Shown: positions 9,549-20,100, counted from the first letter of the stretch. The stretch: DNA of 64,000 nt from Pseudooctadecabacter jejudonensis (GCF_900172275.1 NZ_FWFT01000001.1:186001-250000), one strand, 5' to 3'. Numbers and translations are program-made. The notes: generated by a model not told the origin, from the letters alone.

Positions 9549-11393
9549 TTATCGGAAGTTTGAGTGGATTGCGTTGATGGCCGCTTGGTTCAGTTGCACG
9601 TCGGTGTTGACCTGAATGTTGCGGGTATAAAGTTCATAGATGTCCTGCGCGATGCCTTGGGCGGCGGATTCAGACAGCGCAGTGGCCTCTGCAGCGAAGG
9701 CCGCGTCGGTTTCGTCGGCAGCCGTGATGGCGTCTAGACGCACAACAATGGCCCCGCCGTCATTTGGTAAAACGCGAATGTCGCCCACGGCCATGTCAAA
9801 GACGTCTGTCATGAAGGTCGGGGGGGTGCCATTTACAAAGGCGCGGCGGGTAAGGTTCGTTTCCTGAATGCTGTCCAGGTCTGCGGCAGAAAATTCGACC
9901 CCTTCGCGCAAACGTGCGGCGCGCGCCTCGGCCTCCTCCGCGATGGCTTCGGCCGTGGCTTCGGCTTCCCAGCCTGCAATCACGTCGGCGCGAATGTCGT
10001 CAAGGGCAGGAACCTCTGGCGCGCGGATGCTGACGACCTCGAGGGCAAAAAGGCCACCGTCGTCAAGTTCCTCAACCTCAGCAAAATCGCCCACATCGGT
10101 CGAAGCGGCCACGTCGCGGAAGGCGGCATAGGCAGCGATGCCGTCTGTGACATCTGTGGTCCAGTCGATGGTGCCCAGCTCCATCTCGGTCTGGTCGGCC
10201 ACATCGGCCAAAAGCGCGCCACCGGCCAGAAGGTTGGTGATCGGGTCGATTTGGTCTTCGATCATCCGACGCGCACGGGCGGCTGCCTGATCTTCACGCA
10301 GATCGGGCAGCGCCTGTTCAAAAGTCGTGTTGCGGGCCGCCAGAATGGCATTCATGCGGAACAGGGCAGGGCCCAGATCGGTGGGAAAGGGGCCGACGGT
10401 GTCGCCTGTCTGTGCCGCAAAAATGGCAGGGCCTGCCTCGTCCATCTGAGCCTCTGTTACGTCGCCAATGTCGACGTCATTCAAGGTCAGACCGCGTGCA
10501 GCCACCAGATCGGGGAAGGTTGTCTCTTCCGCTTCGATCTGCGCCAGCGCAGCCTCAGCTGCCTCGGCGTCGGAGAACACCAATTGTTCGACCAGACGAC
10601 GTTCGGGCTGTTGGAATTCCTCAAGCCGCGCGTCGTATTCGGCGCGCAATTCGTCTTCATCCACCGGCGTCTCGTCTTGGATCATATCGGGCGTCAGCCA
10701 GACATAGCGGATCTCGCGGGTCTCAAGGGTGCGGTACAGATCGGGATTTGCGTCATAATGCGCCTGAAGGTCATCCTCAGACGGTTCTGGCAGCACGATT
10801 TCAACGTCGGCCTCCGTTAAGGAGGCCCAGGTGAACGTCCGGCCCTCGCGGGAAAACTGCGCCAATGTGTCGGCATAGACCTGTGGATCGGGGATGCCGG
10901 TAAAGACCGCCCCCTGGATCAAGGCACGGGAAGCCTGATCGCGCAGGCTGTCTTCGTATTCGCGCACACTGAGGCCGGATTGCGCCAGCGCTTCGCGGTA
11001 TTGCGTCCGGTCAAATGAGCCGTCGATACCACGGAATGACGGTGTTGCCAGGACTTGTTCGCTGATCACCTCATCCCCGACGGACAGACCCAGTGTGGCG
11101 GCTTCGTTGTCAAGTGCCCGACGCCCGACGACCGCTTGCAACGCAAGGGCTGGAATGCCGTCGGCCTCGGCCTCGGGGAAGGAAATTGCGCGGCCTTGCT
11201 GGGCTGCGGCAGAGCGAATGCGGTTTTGGACTTCAAGGTAGTAGTTTTGTGCCGAAATCGGTTTCTCGCCCGCGCTGCCGATGGACCGAACGGTGCCCGT
11301 CAACCCGGTGGCACCAAACCCCATGAGACCGATAAAAAGAAGGCCCATGATGATCCATACGAAGAAGTTTCGCGTCTTACCTGCTTTGGCCAT
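9549..11393 (-). CDS. PpiD-like periplasmic peptidyl-prolyl isomerase (SurA_N / parvulin type)
   Basis: 614 aa. An N-terminal membrane anchor (NFFVWIIMGLLFIGLMGFG, residues ~9-28) is followed by a SurA-N-like chaperone region (GRRALDNEAATLGLSVGDEVI) and a degenerate parvulin domain (EETTFPDLVAARGLTLNDVD). The protein should assist folding of exported proteins from the periplasmic face. I chose the ATG at 11393 (MAKAGKTRNFF); the frame is open 20 codons further without homology. It is the first gene of the trpE transcription unit, as in other Rhodobacterales. Confidence 0.88.
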   Translation of the reverse strand: MAKAGKTRNFFVWIIMGLLFIGLMGFGATGLTGTVRSIGSAGEKPISAQNYYLEVQNRIRSAAAQQGRAISFPEAEADGIPALALQAVVGRRALDNEAATLGLSVGDEVISEQVLATPSFRGIDGSFDRTQYREALAQSGLSVREYEDSLRDQASRALIQGAVFTGIPDPQVYADTLAQFSREGRTFTWASLTEADVEIVLPEPSEDDLQAHYDANPDLYRTLETREIRYVWLTPDMIQDETPVDEDELRAEYDARLEEFQQPERRLVEQLVFSDAEAAEAALAQIEAEETTFPDLVAARGLTLNDVDIGDVTEAQMDEAGPAIFAAQTGDTVGPFPTDLGPALFRMNAILAARNTTFEQALPDLREDQAAARARRMIEDQIDPITNLLAGGALLADVADQTEMELGTIDWTTDVTDGIAAYAAFRDVAASTDVGDFAEVEELDDGGLFALEVVSIRAPEVPALDDIRADVIAGWEAEATAEAIAEEAEARAARLREGVEFSAADLDSIQETNLTRRAFVNGTPPTFMTDVFDMAVGDIRVLPNDGGAIVVRLDAITAADETDAAFAAEATALSESAAQGIAQDIYELYTRNIQVNTDVQLNQAAINAIHSNFR

Positions 11394-11465
11394 GACTGCA
11401 CGCCCCTGAAATCCCGTTTGCCCCTGTCTATGTGGGTGCTGCACGGGGTGCAAGTGAAGTTGGCG

Positions 11466-12635
11466 CTAGCTGGGTTGGAATGCCGCCAGACGGTCAAACA
11501 AGGTTGTGATGGCGGCGCGGTCGACGTTGGCAAAGGCGATGCGCAGATGCTGCGTCCCACCGCTCTGAGGCATAAAGAAGGTCCCCGGCAGGGTCAGCAC
11601 ACCTGCGTCGCGCACCAGCACGCGGGCCAATTCATCAGATGGGAGGGGGAAGGGATGCCGGAGGTAGGCGAAATAGGCCCCGCAGCCCTCAAGCTGCCAG
11701 CCTTTTTCGGCCAGTCGCGGCATTTGCTCCTCGATGGCGGCCCGTCGGTCGAGAATTTCAAGGCGTTCGCCCGCCAACCATTCGCCCAGGTTCTCCATCC
11801 CCCAAAGAGCGGCGCGCTGGCCCAGTTGGTTGGGGCAGATAGTGACGGTATCAAGAAACTTCTCAACCTCACGCAGTCGCTCGGTTGAGGCGATCATGGC
11901 GCCAATGCGGTGGCCGGTCAAACGGTAGGCTTTTGAAAAAGAATACAGTTGGATCAGGGTGTCGCCCCACTCGGGATCGCAGAACAAAGGGTGCGGGGCA
12001 CCGGTTCGGCTGTCGAAATCGCGATAGGTTTCATCGATAATGAGCGCGACACCACAACGACGGGCCAGATCGGCAAAGGCCTGTACCGTTTCAGCCGGAT
12101 ATTCCACACCGCCAGGATTGTTGGGGGTCACCAGCACAATGGCGCGGGTCTTGTCGGTGATCAGGTGGGCTGCATCCTCGGCGCTGGGGATCAAGCCAGC
12201 CTGTGCCGTCAAAGGCACGGTCGTGACGCCTGCCATGTCGAGCCACATTCGGTGGTTGAAGTAGTAGGGGACAGGCAAAATCACCTCGTCGCCTTCGGCA
12301 CACAATGTGGCGATTGCAGCGGTGAAGGCTTGATTGCAGCCTGATGTGATGGCCACGTTGTCGTCCGAGATAGAACCCCCGTAGGCCGCAGACCAATCCA
12401 GCGCGACCCTCTCGCGAAGGAAAGGCAGGCCCAAAACCGGCCCGTACAAGTGACTTTCGTCATCTTCAACGACGATCCGCGCCAGTTCCTGACGCAGCGC
12501 CAATGGCGGAGGATCAACAGGGGCGGCTTGGCTGACGTTGATCAAGGGGCGATCAGAAAAATCGACACCATCGAGCCAGCGGCGGGCCTCCATCACCGGG
12601 GGGGGAAACGTGGTGGCGGTGCGCGAAAACGTCAT
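11466..12635 (-). CDS. Class I/II PLP-dependent aminotransferase
   Basis: 389 aa. Fold-type I aminotransferase: AITSGCNQAFTAAIATLC near the PLP phosphate site, TPNNPGGVEYP, LIIDETYRDF with the PLP-contacting Asp, and the Schiff-base lysine K235 in YSFSKAYRLTGHRIG. LRIAFANV near the end carries the carboxylate-binding Arg. It probably acts on an amino acid; the exact substrate cannot be told. No operon partner is evident: repeat-rich intergenic DNA lies toward gpt. Confidence 0.88.
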   Translation of the reverse strand: MTFSRTATTFPPPVMEARRWLDGVDFSDRPLINVSQAAPVDPPPLALRQELARIVVEDDESHLYGPVLGLPFLRERVALDWSAAYGGSISDDNVAITSGCNQAFTAAIATLCAEGDEVILPVPYYFNHRMWLDMAGVTTVPLTAQAGLIPSAEDAAHLITDKTRAIVLVTPNNPGGVEYPAETVQAFADLARRCGVALIIDETYRDFDSRTGAPHPLFCDPEWGDTLIQLYSFSKAYRLTGHRIGAMIASTERLREVEKFLDTVTICPNQLGQRAALWGMENLGEWLAGERLEILDRRAAIEEQMPRLAEKGWQLEGCGAYFAYLRHPFPLPSDELARVLVRDAGVLTLPGTFFMPQSGGTQHLRIAFANVDRAAITTLFDRLAAFQPS

Positions 12636-12654
12636 AGGGGGGCCTCTTGTCGCG

Positions 12655-12752
12655 TCGGTTGGATGCCTCCGGCGGGAGTTTTTTGGGTCAGATGAAAAGG
12701 GCGCCCTTCTTCATCTTGGCACATACAACTCCCCCCGGAGGGCCGGGGTGAT
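12655..12752. repeat. Dispersed intergenic repeat, divergent copy
   Basis: It contains CCTCCGGCGGGAG followed by TTTTTTGGGTCAGATG, then TTCATCTTGGC and ACAACTCCCCCCGGAGG. The TTCATCTTGGC...ACAACTC part recurs at 42840, so two related repeat modules seem to be joined here, in the gap between the aminotransferase start and the gpt stop. Confidence 0.5.
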
Positions 12753-12754
12753 GT

Positions 12755-13285
12755 TTAGTCCTTGCCTCGATAGGGCTCGACGTACTGCAGGGCCATGTCC
12801 CATGGAAAGAAAATCCATGTGTCTTGGCTGACGCCGGTGATGAACGTGTCCACCTGTGGTTCGCCCTCAGGCTTGGCGTAGACGGTGGCAAAGTGGGCGT
12901 TGGGATATAGCTGACGCACCAGTTCCAGCGTTTTGCCGCTGTCGACCAGATCATCGATGATCAGGATCCCCGTGCCGTCGCCCATGACGTCGGCGTCTGG
13001 TGCCTTGAGGACCTGCGCCTCACGACGTTGATCGGCTTTGCCGCCGCCCGCGTGATAGGACATGACCGAAATGGTATCGACTTTGCGGATATCCAATTCG
13101 CGCGCGACGATCATTGCGGGGGCCATGCCGCCACGGGTGATGGCGACAACCGCGCGCCATGCGCCACCATCGGGGCCTTTCCCATCCAGCCGCCACGCCA
13201 AGGCGCGGCTGTCGCGGTGGATCTGATCCCATGAGATGTGGAAGCCTTTTTCGTGGGGCAGGCGGCCCTCTGCGCTGGTGCTCAT
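12755..13285 (-). CDS. gpt: Xanthine phosphoribosyltransferase
   Basis: 176 aa type I phosphoribosyltransferase. The PRPP-binding motif is [36 protein letters not shown] is the other conserved loop. The enzyme salvages xanthine/guanine to XMP/GMP in the cytoplasm. It follows fabI by 5 bp, so the two are co-transcribed. Purine salvage here complements the urate degradation genes at 34-39 kb. Confidence 0.92.
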   Translation of the reverse strand: MSTSAEGRLPHEKGFHISWDQIHRDSRALAWRLDGKGPDGGAWRAVVAITRGGMAPAMIVARELDIRKVDTISVMSYHAGGGKADQRREAQVLKAPDADVMGDGTGILIIDDLVDSGKTLELVRQLYPNAHFATVYAKPEGEPQVDTFITGVSQDTWIFFPWDMALQYVEPYRGKD

Positions 13286-13290
13286 TGCGC

Positions 13291-14103
13291 TTAATCCTTG
13301 TTGGGGGACATGTCGGGCGCGTCGACGGCCTTCATGCCGACCACATGATAGCCCGCATCGACATGATGGGTTTCGCCGGTCACACCTGCGCTGAGGTCGG
13401 ACAACAGATAAAGCGCGGACCCGCCGACCTCATCAATGCTGACGTTCTTGCGCAGGGGCGAGTTATATTCGTTCCATTTCAGGATGTATCGGAAATCGCC
13501 AATGCCGGATGCTGCGAGCGTTTTGATCGGACCCGCCGAAATTGCGTTGACGCGGATGCCGTCCTTGCCCAGATCTTCAGCCAGATAGCGCACGCTGGCC
13601 TCAAGGGCGGCTTTGGCGACACCCATGACGTTGTAATGCGGCATGATCCGCTCTGCGCCGTAATAGGTCAACGTGATCGCGCTTCCGCCAGCATTCATCA
13701 TTTTTTCTGCGCGCTGCATCACGGCTGTGAAAGAATAGACCGAGATATCCATGGTCATCCGGAAGTTGTCTGCGCTGGTGTCTACGTAGCGGCCGCGCAA
13801 CTCATTTTTATCTGAAAAGCCAATGGCATGGACAACGAAGTCAATGTTGTCCCACTGTTCCTTAATGCCGTCAAACAGCGCATCGATTGAGGTCGCATCT
13901 GACACATCACACGGCAGAACCATGTCTGAGCCCAGCTTTTCAGCCAGCGGTCCGACCCGTTTTTTCAAGGCTTCCCCCTGATACGAAAACGCAAGCTCGG
14001 CGCCGGCCTCGGACAGCGCCTTGGCAATGCCCCATGCGATGGATTTATCGTTTGCCAGCCCCATAATCAGGCCGCGTTTTCCCTGCATCAAATTGGATGA
14101 CAT
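13291..14103 (-). CDS. fabI: Enoyl-ACP reductase (FabI)
   Basis: 270 aa SDR-type NADH enoyl reductase of fatty acid synthesis. [16 protein letters not shown] is the FabI-type nucleotide-binding motif; the catalytic Tyr/Lys lie in [36 protein letters not shown] follows. The frame is open 12 codons further upstream, but [15 protein letters not shown] starts at the ATG at 14103, preceded by a purine-rich stretch. It is divergent from pdxH with a 160-bp shared promoter region. Confidence 0.95.
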   Translation of the reverse strand: MSSNLMQGKRGLIMGLANDKSIAWGIAKALSEAGAELAFSYQGEALKKRVGPLAEKLGSDMVLPCDVSDATSIDALFDGIKEQWDNIDFVVHAIGFSDKNELRGRYVDTSADNFRMTMDISVYSFTAVMQRAEKMMNAGGSAITLTYYGAERIMPHYNVMGVAKAALEASVRYLAEDLGKDGIRVNAISAGPIKTLAASGIGDFRYILKWNEYNSPLRKNVSIDEVGGSALYLLSDLSAGVTGETHHVDAGYHVVGMKAVDAPDMSPNKD

Positions 14104-14263
14104 AATTTCCTTTCGGGCCCCAAGGGCCGCCCCACACATCTCGCGTTCGGTTTAGGCGATAGGGCGATCCTCTTCAAGTGAGGGCGGATCCGACCTCAAT
14201 CGGGGTTGACCCGCCCCGCCAGAACGCCACCTTGCACCCCGTAACGGACCAAAAGGACAGATT

Positions 14264-14884
14264 ATGGCAGATCGAAGCGGAAAATTCGCAGGCGAGGACC
14301 CGTTTGAAATCGTTCGGACATGGATGGCGGACGCAGAGGCGTCAGAGCCCAACGACCCCAATGCCATTGCACTGTCGACGGTGGACGCGTCTGGGTTGCC
14401 CAATGCGCGGATGGTCTTGCTTAAGGACGTCGAAAGCTATGGCGACGGCGATGGCGCGTTTGTCTTCTACACCAATTATTCCAGCCAGAAGGGGCAGGAA
14501 CTGGACCAATCCGGTAAAGCGGCATTTGTGATGCATTGGAAAAGTCTGCGTCGCCAAATTCGTGTGCGGGGCACTGTGACCCGCGAAGAGGGAGAGGCGG
14601 CGGATGCCTATTTTTCGTCCCGCAGTCTCAAAAGCAGGCTTGGTGCAATCGCGTCGAAGCAGTCTCAGCCCTTGTCATCCCGTGCGGCGTTGGTGGCTGA
14701 GGTCGCTAAGGTGACGGCCAAACACGGCACAAATCCGGATCGTCCCGACTTCTGGGGTGGGTTCAGACTCTCGCCGGTTGAGATTGAGTTTTGGGCTGAC
14801 GGCGACTTTCGGTTGCATGATCGGTTCAAGTGGTCGCGCGAAGGGCGAAATGCCCCTTGGTCAATTGACAGATTGAACCCCTAA
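14264..14884 (+). CDS. pdxH: Pyridoxamine 5'-phosphate oxidase
   Basis: 206 aa FMN enzyme producing pyridoxal phosphate. Motifs: [67 protein letters not shown] and the C-terminal IDRLNP. An AAAAGGA ribosome-binding site lies 7 bp before the ATG. It supplies the cofactor for the many PLP enzymes in this window. Confidence 0.95.
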   Translation: MADRSGKFAGEDPFEIVRTWMADAEASEPNDPNAIALSTVDASGLPNARMVLLKDVESYGDGDGAFVFYTNYSSQKGQELDQSGKAAFVMHWKSLRRQIRVRGTVTREEGEAADAYFSSRSLKSRLGAIASKQSQPLSSRAALVAEVAKVTAKHGTNPDRPDFWGGFRLSPVEIEFWADGDFRLHDRFKWSREGRNAPWSIDRLNP

Positions 14885-15001
14885 ATTTCGCGCTTCGTGA
14901 AAATCTACCCCCGAAATGCGCTTGTATTGCTGGGTGTATCAGGTCATGTTTGCGCTAAAGATGGGCCGGATTGCCAGAAGGCATGACGGTAAGGGCAAGA
15001 C

Positions 15002-15529
15002 ATGACAAATGATCAAAATGTCGGTGCGGTAATTGACGGCAACGTTAAGTGGTTCGACCCAACGAAGGGGTTCGGCTTTGTGGTCGCGCGTGACGGTGGC
15101 CCTGACATTTTGCTGCATGCGAACGTCCTGCGCACCTATGGGCAAAGCTCCGTTGCGGAGGGTGCCGCGATCACGGTCTCAGTGGTTGAGACCGAACGCG
15201 GCCTTCAAGCAACAGAGGTGGTGTCTATCGATCAGGAAAGCCACCCCATCGCAGTTCTGGGGGACTTCGCGGACTTCGACCCCGAGGAGATCATGAACGC
15301 GCCCGTTGAGGCTGCACGCGTAAAGTGGTTCGACAAAGTCAAAGGCTTCGGGTTCGCAAATGTCTTTGGGCAATCCGCTGACGTCTTTGTGCATGTCGAA
15401 GTCTTGCGTCAGGCGGGCTTCGCTGATCTGATCCCGGGCGAGGCGATTGCGCTGCGGACCATTGACGGCAAACGCGGGCTGATGGCCGCTGAGGTTTTGC
15501 CATGGGAAAGTGCGACCGACAAAAGCTGA
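15002..15529 (+). CDS. Tandem cold-shock-domain protein
   Basis: 175 aa with two cold-shock domains. The first (residues ~10-75) has GNVKWFDPTKGFGFVV (RNP1-like); the second (~105-170) has ARVKWFDKVKGFGFANV and DVFVHVEVLRQAGF (RNP2-like). It is expected to bind single-stranded nucleic acid or act as an RNA chaperone. Duplicated CSD proteins of this length are common in Rhodobacterales. The end overlaps the following DUF192 gene by 28 bp, indicating a bicistronic unit. Confidence 0.92.
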   Translation: MTNDQNVGAVIDGNVKWFDPTKGFGFVVARDGGPDILLHANVLRTYGQSSVAEGAAITVSVVETERGLQATEVVSIDQESHPIAVLGDFADFDPEEIMNAPVEAARVKWFDKVKGFGFANVFGQSADVFVHVEVLRQAGFADLIPGEAIALRTIDGKRGLMAAEVLPWESATDKS

Positions 15530-15993
15530 CAGCCATAGGGGCCGGTGCGGTCTTCTTGATGGCGGCGCAGGTCTCTGCGGAGGTGTGTTCCGCGGACAGT
15601 GTTTCAGTGCGGGGCGCATTTGGCGAGGCGGAGTTCACGGTTACGGTTGCGGATGACGCGGCCGAACGGGGGCAGGGGCTGATGTTCGTAGAACAGATGG
15701 GCCCGTTTGAAGGAATGTTGTTTGTATTTGCGCGCCCGCAGCCGACCAGTTTCTGGATGCGCAACACACTGATCCCGCTGGACATGATTTTCGTGGGTGC
15801 CGATGGTGTCATCGACAAAATCCACGAAAACGCTGTGCCGCTTGATGAAACCCCGATCTTTGGCGGTGAGGAAATCATGTATGTGCTTGAGATCAATGGC
15901 GGCATGTCTGACCGTTTGGGCCTGACTGCCGGGGATCAGATCCGGCACCCACAGCTTACCGGTGACGTCGTTTGGCCCTGTGACGACAATTAA
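15502..15993 (+). CDS. DUF192 family exported protein
   Basis: 163 aa with an N-terminal signal peptide (LTAIGAGAVFLMAAQVSA). The DUF192 core is obvious: AAERGQGLMFVEQMGPFEGMLFVF, FWMRNTLIPLDMIFV and YVLEINGGMSDRLGLTAGD. Function is not established for the family. It overlaps the cold-shock gene's 3' end by 28 bp and ends about 60 bp before tRNA-Pro. Confidence 0.88.
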   Translation: MGKCDRQKLTAIGAGAVFLMAAQVSAEVCSADSVSVRGAFGEAEFTVTVADDAAERGQGLMFVEQMGPFEGMLFVFARPQPTSFWMRNTLIPLDMIFVGADGVIDKIHENAVPLDETPIFGGEEIMYVLEINGGMSDRLGLTAGDQIRHPQLTGDVVWPCDDN

Positions 15994-16055
15994 CACCTTT
16001 TGGGCAAATTACCTCTTTTCAAATCAGACAACACGCCTTAGATCAGGCCTCGGTC

Positions 16056-16132
16056 CGGGGCGTGGCGCAGCCTGGTAGCGCACCTGTTTTGGGTACAGGG
16101 GGTCGGATGTTCGAATCATCTCGCCCCGACCA
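16056..16132 (+). tRNA. tRNA-Pro (anticodon UGG)
   Basis: 77 nt including an encoded CCA. Acceptor arms CGGGGCG (16056-16062) and CGCCCCG (16122-16128) pair perfectly. The anticodon stem CCTGT/ACAGG closes the seven-base loop TTTGGGT with anticodon TGG. The T-arm carries GTTCGAATC. Confidence 0.95.
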
Positions 16133-16163
16133 TCTTCACATATCGTGATACAGCGGGCCGTCC

Positions 16164-16628
16164 CTATAAGGGGCGGCCGCCTGCTGTTTTCAATAGCGCT
16201 GTGAATTCTGCGGCGATCCGGTCGTCGGGAAAGCGCAGTTGTTGTATTTGCCCATCGCGTCCGGGGACGCGGATGTAGCTGTCCGCCGTCACCAGGTAGC
16301 CGGTCTGGTCCGATTGTCCGGTAAAGGCGATGACAAAGCGGGGCAGGTTTTCCACGGTTCCGTTGTATTCCAGAATCAGGGCGGCCGCGGACGCTGGGTC
16401 TGGCAACGATTCGCATCGCACCTCATTGGGGTTCGGGCGGACGACCATTTGGCCCGGGCCACTGCAAACGGCCTCCCCCCCTTCAAACAAAGCGTCGGGA
16501 TAGCCTTGAAAATAGGCCTGAACCGCACCTTGTGGTTGTGCGCCTGCGGAAAACGACCCACTAGATGATGTGGTATCTCCGCAGGCGGCCACACCACATA
16601 TCGCAACCATTGAGAGGTATTTCATCAT
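16164..16628 (-). CDS. Small putative lipoprotein, unknown function
   Basis: 154 aa. MKYLSMVAICGVAAC is a lipoprotein signal with lipobox VAAC, so the mature protein should be lipidated at that Cys. The rest has two more Cys (SGPGQ and RCESLPD segments) and a C-terminal segment YLVTADSYIRVPGRDGQIQQL. A good Shine-Dalgarno (AAGGAAG) precedes two adjacent ATGs (16628 and 16625). The family is not recognised. A hairpin near 16158-16179 may terminate it toward tRNA-Pro. Confidence 0.7.
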   Translation of the reverse strand: MMKYLSMVAICGVAACGDTTSSSGSFSAGAQPQGAVQAYFQGYPDALFEGGEAVCSGPGQMVVRPNPNEVRCESLPDPASAAALILEYNGTVENLPRFVIAFTGQSDQTGYLVTADSYIRVPGRDGQIQQLRFPDDRIAAEFTALLKTAGGRPL

Positions 16629-16717
16629 TTACTTCCTTTGATCGGAGCGTGTCCGCCTTGCCACATCTAGAGCCGCACCGTGCGACCTCAAGTCAGGGTG
16701 TCCGCCCTCGGCCTGCC

Positions 16718-16726
16718 TGTGGATAA
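16718..16726 (-). promoter_or_regulatory. DnaA box
   Basis: TGTGGATAA, the exact reverse complement of the consensus TTATCCACA. It lies about 450 bp upstream of nrdJ. A single box of 9 bp can occur by chance, so its role is inferred from position only. Confidence 0.45.
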
Positions 16727-16962
16727 CTCATGCATTGCGTGAGGTATTAACCATAGTGTGCTGTCATTCTTTGAGTTTTTGCAACTGCGGCTGTGTCCTG
16801 CCCGGCCCGTTGTCCTGTGTGCAAGTATGAGGGGGAATCGGGGATCAATTTCGCGGTAATATCGTTAACACTGGGTCAAGAAGATTTAATCCATATTTAG
16901 GGTAAAAATTCCGTTGACCCCCTAGGTGTAGTTGCGCCAAGTTGTGCGAGCTGGATCGAACG

Positions 16963-16978
16963 ACACAACATATAGTGG
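16963..16978. promoter_or_regulatory. NrdR-like box
   Basis: ACACAACATATAGTGG matches 14 of 16 positions of the NrdR box (ACACWATATATWGTGT type). NrdR boxes normally come in pairs about three to four helical turns apart; I could not find a convincing partner, so the call is tentative. Confidence 0.4.
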
Positions 16979-17039
16979 CGAGGCCAGCGTGGGACAGGTA
17001 ACGACGCATCAGCACGCCAATCGGTGAACTGAGGTTGCG

Positions 17040-17059
17040 GCCCCTCTGGCGGAGGGGGC
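17040..17059. other. GC-rich hairpin in the nrdJ leader
   Basis: GCCCCTC (17040-17046), five-base loop, GAGGGGGC (17052-17059). There is no T-run after it, so it is more likely a leader structure than a terminator. Confidence 0.45.
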
Positions 17060-17179
17060 GGCGTCGTGCGGCCCGCGCTCAACGATCGATCCTGCAAGAC
17101 ACGCCAGCCTACACCACGGGTTGGATGACGGGACATTGGATCGCCGCAGAGACGGCACGCTAGGACAGGGGCACCTATT

Positions 17180-20100
17180 ATGAAGATCGAACGTAATTTC
17201 ACAAAGTCCGGACAGGACGCCTACGCAGAGGTGGCGTTCAAATCCGCTACGTCTGAGATCCGCAATCCGGATGGGACGGTTGTCTTTAAGCTGGACGATT
17301 GTGAAATCCCGGACGCGTGGAGCCAGGTGGCCTCCGATGTGATTGCGCAGAAATATTTCCGCAAGGCGGGCGTTCCGTCTGACACCGTAAAGGTCGAAGA
17401 GAAGGGCGTTCCTGAGTTCCTGTGGCGCTCGGCCCCGGCTGAGGGTGCCACCATGGGCGGTGAGACGTCGGCCAAGCAGGTGTTTGATCGTCTGGCCGGT
17501 GCATGGACGTACTGGGGCTGGAAAGGTGGTTATTTCACCACCGAAGAGGACGCCCGCACCTATTTTGACGAAATGCGCTACATGTTGGCGACCCAGCGGG
17601 CGGCCCCGAACAGCCCGCAGTGGTTCAACACCGGCTTGCATTGGGCTTACGGCATCGATGGGCCTGCACAGGGCCACCACTACGTGGACTACAAAACCAA
17701 GAAACTGACGAAATCGACGTCATCTTATGAACACCCCCAGCCACACGCCTGTTTCATCCAGTCCGTGGCCGATGATCTGGTGAACGACGGCGGCATCATG
17801 GATCTGTGGGTCCGTGAGGCGCGCCTGTTCAAATACGGCTCCGGCACCGGCACCAACTTTTCCTCCCTTCGCGGTGAGGGCGAGGCGCTGTCCGGTGGTG
17901 GCAAATCCTCCGGCTTGATGGGGTTCCTGAAAATCGGTGACCGTGCAGCTGGTGCGATCAAATCCGGCGGCACAACCCGCCGCGCGGCCAAGATGGTGAT
18001 CGTTGACGCCGACCACCCCGATATCGAAGAGTTCATTAACTGGAAGGTGCTGGAAGAGCAGAAAGTGGCGTCCATCGTCGCGGGCTCCAAAATGCACGAA
18101 GCCAAGCTCAACGACATCTTTGCCGCCATTCGCGGCTGGGACGGGGCCGAGGCAGACGCCTATGACCCCAAAAAGAACGAGCAGCTGAAAACAGCCATCC
18201 GTGACGCCAAAAAGGTCATGATCCCAGAGACATACGTCAAACGTGTGCTGGATTATGCAAAGCAGGGTCACACATCGATCGAATTCCCGACCTATGATAC
18301 GGATTGGGATAGCGAGGCCTATAACTCGGTGTCCGGCCAGAACTCCAACAACTCGATCCGCGTCACCGACGCCTTCCTGAAGGCCGTCGAAGACGATGCC
18401 AACTGGAAGCTGATCAACCGTAAGAACGGTGAGGTCGCTAAGGTGATCAAAGCGCGTGAGCTGTGGGAAAAGGTCGGCCACGCCGCTTGGGCCTGTGCTG
18501 ATCCAGGCATCCAGTATCACGACACGGTCAACGCCTGGCACACATGCCCCGCCGATGGTGAGATCCGTGGATCGAACCCGTGTTCCGAATACATGTTCCT
18601 TGATGACACGGCTTGTAATCTGGCGTCCATGAACCTGCTGACCTTCTACAAAGACGGCACGTTCCAGGTCGAGGACTACATGCATGCGTCCCGTTTGTGG
18701 ACCGTCACGTTGGAAATCTCTGTGATGATGGCGCAGTTCCCGTCCAAGGAAATTGCCCAGCGGTCCTATGATTTCCGCACGCTGGGTCTGGGTTATGCCA
18801 ACATCGGCGGCCTGCTGATGAATATGGGTCTGGGCTATGACAGCGATGAGGGCCGTGCCTTGGCCGGTGCGCTGACCGCCATCATGACCGGTGTCAGCTA
18901 CGCGACATCTGCCGAAATGGCCGGTGAGCTGGGGCCCTTCCCGGGCTACAAAAAGAACGCCGACAACATGCTGCGCGTCATCCGCAACCACCGCAACGCG
19001 GCCTATGGGGCGTCCGACGGGTACGAAGCCCTCGAGATTAAGCCTGTCGCCTTGGATCACGCCAATTGCCCCGACACCCGCCTTGTCGATCTGGCGATGT
19101 CTTGCTGGGACGAAGCGTTGAAGCTTGGCGAACAGCACGGCTACCGCAACGCACAGGCCACCGTGATTGCCCCAACAGGCACCATCGGTCTGGTCATGGA
19201 TTGCGACACAACCGGGATTGAGCCCGACTTCGCGCTGGTGAAGTTCAAGAAGCTGGCCGGTGGCGGTTATTTCAAGATCATCAACCAGTCGGTGCCTGCG
19301 GCCTTGGCGAAACTGGGCTATTCTTCCAGCCAGTCTGAGGAAATCGTGTCCTACGCCGTGGGCCACGGCACGCTGGGCAACGCACCGGGCATCAACCACA
19401 CGTCGCTGGTGGGTCACGGGTTTGGTCAGGCCGAGATCGACAAGATCGAAGCGGCCTTGCCATCGGCCTTCGACATCCGCTTCGTGTTCAACCAGTGGAC
19501 GCTGGGCGAAGAGTTCTGCAAAGACGTGCTGGGCATTCCGGCCGACAAGCTGAACGACCCGACGTTTGATCTGCTCAAGTCCCTTGGGTTCTCCAAGGCC
19601 GATGTGGATGCTGCCAATGATCACGTCTGCGGGACCATGACGCTGGAAGGTGCACCGCACCTGAAAGAAGAGCATTATGTCGTCTTCGACTGCGCCAACC
19701 CCTGCGGTAAGAAGGGCAAGCGGTTCCTGTCCGTGAACTCGCACATCGACATGATGGCTGCGGCACAGTCCTTCATCTCCGGCGCGATCTCAAAGACGAT
19801 CAACATGCCCAACGATGCGACCATCGAAGATTGCCAAAAGGCCTATGAACGCAGCTGGGCCATGGGGATCAAGGCCAACGCGCTTTACCGAGATGGGTCC
19901 AAGTTGTCCCAGCCCCTCGCGGCAGCGTTGATCGAGGATGATGACGAGGCCGCAGAGGTTCTCGAATCCGGCTCCACCATGGAGAAGGCACAGGTCATCG
20001 CCGAAAAGATCATCGAAAAGGTCGTCGTCAAAGAGGTCATCAAATCGCACCGCGAGAAGATGCCCGAACGCCGCAAGGGCTACACCCAAAAGGCCATCGT

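Larger units (their letters stand above)
16629..17179. promoter_or_regulatory. Long nrdJ upstream region with DnaA-, CtrA- and NrdR-like sites
   Basis: 551 bp without a credible gene. It contains a perfect DnaA box (TGTGGATAA, 16718-16726), a CtrA-like site TTAA-N7-TTAG (16886-16900), an NrdR-like box ACACAACATATAGTGG (16963-16978; 14/16 to the NrdR consensus as I recall it) and a GC-rich hairpin (17040-17059). No adenosylcobalamin riboswitch core was recognised despite the B12 dependence of NrdJ. Confidence 0.5.

Noticed and set aside
9546-9800. Trp leader peptide/attenuator before trpE
   Set aside because: trpE lies 3 bp after ppiD with no room for a leader, and no Trp-rich short frame was found.
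16629-17179. Adenosylcobalamin riboswitch before the B12-dependent nrdJ
   Set aside because: I looked for the conserved B12-box core (GCCACTG-like) and its helices and did not see them. A covariance-model search would be needed to be certain.
17720-19744. 674-codon open frame on the minus strand inside nrdJ
   Set aside because: It is antisense to the highly conserved nrdJ. The His/Val/Gly/Arg-rich product has no domain pattern; long antisense frames are expected from GC-biased third positions.
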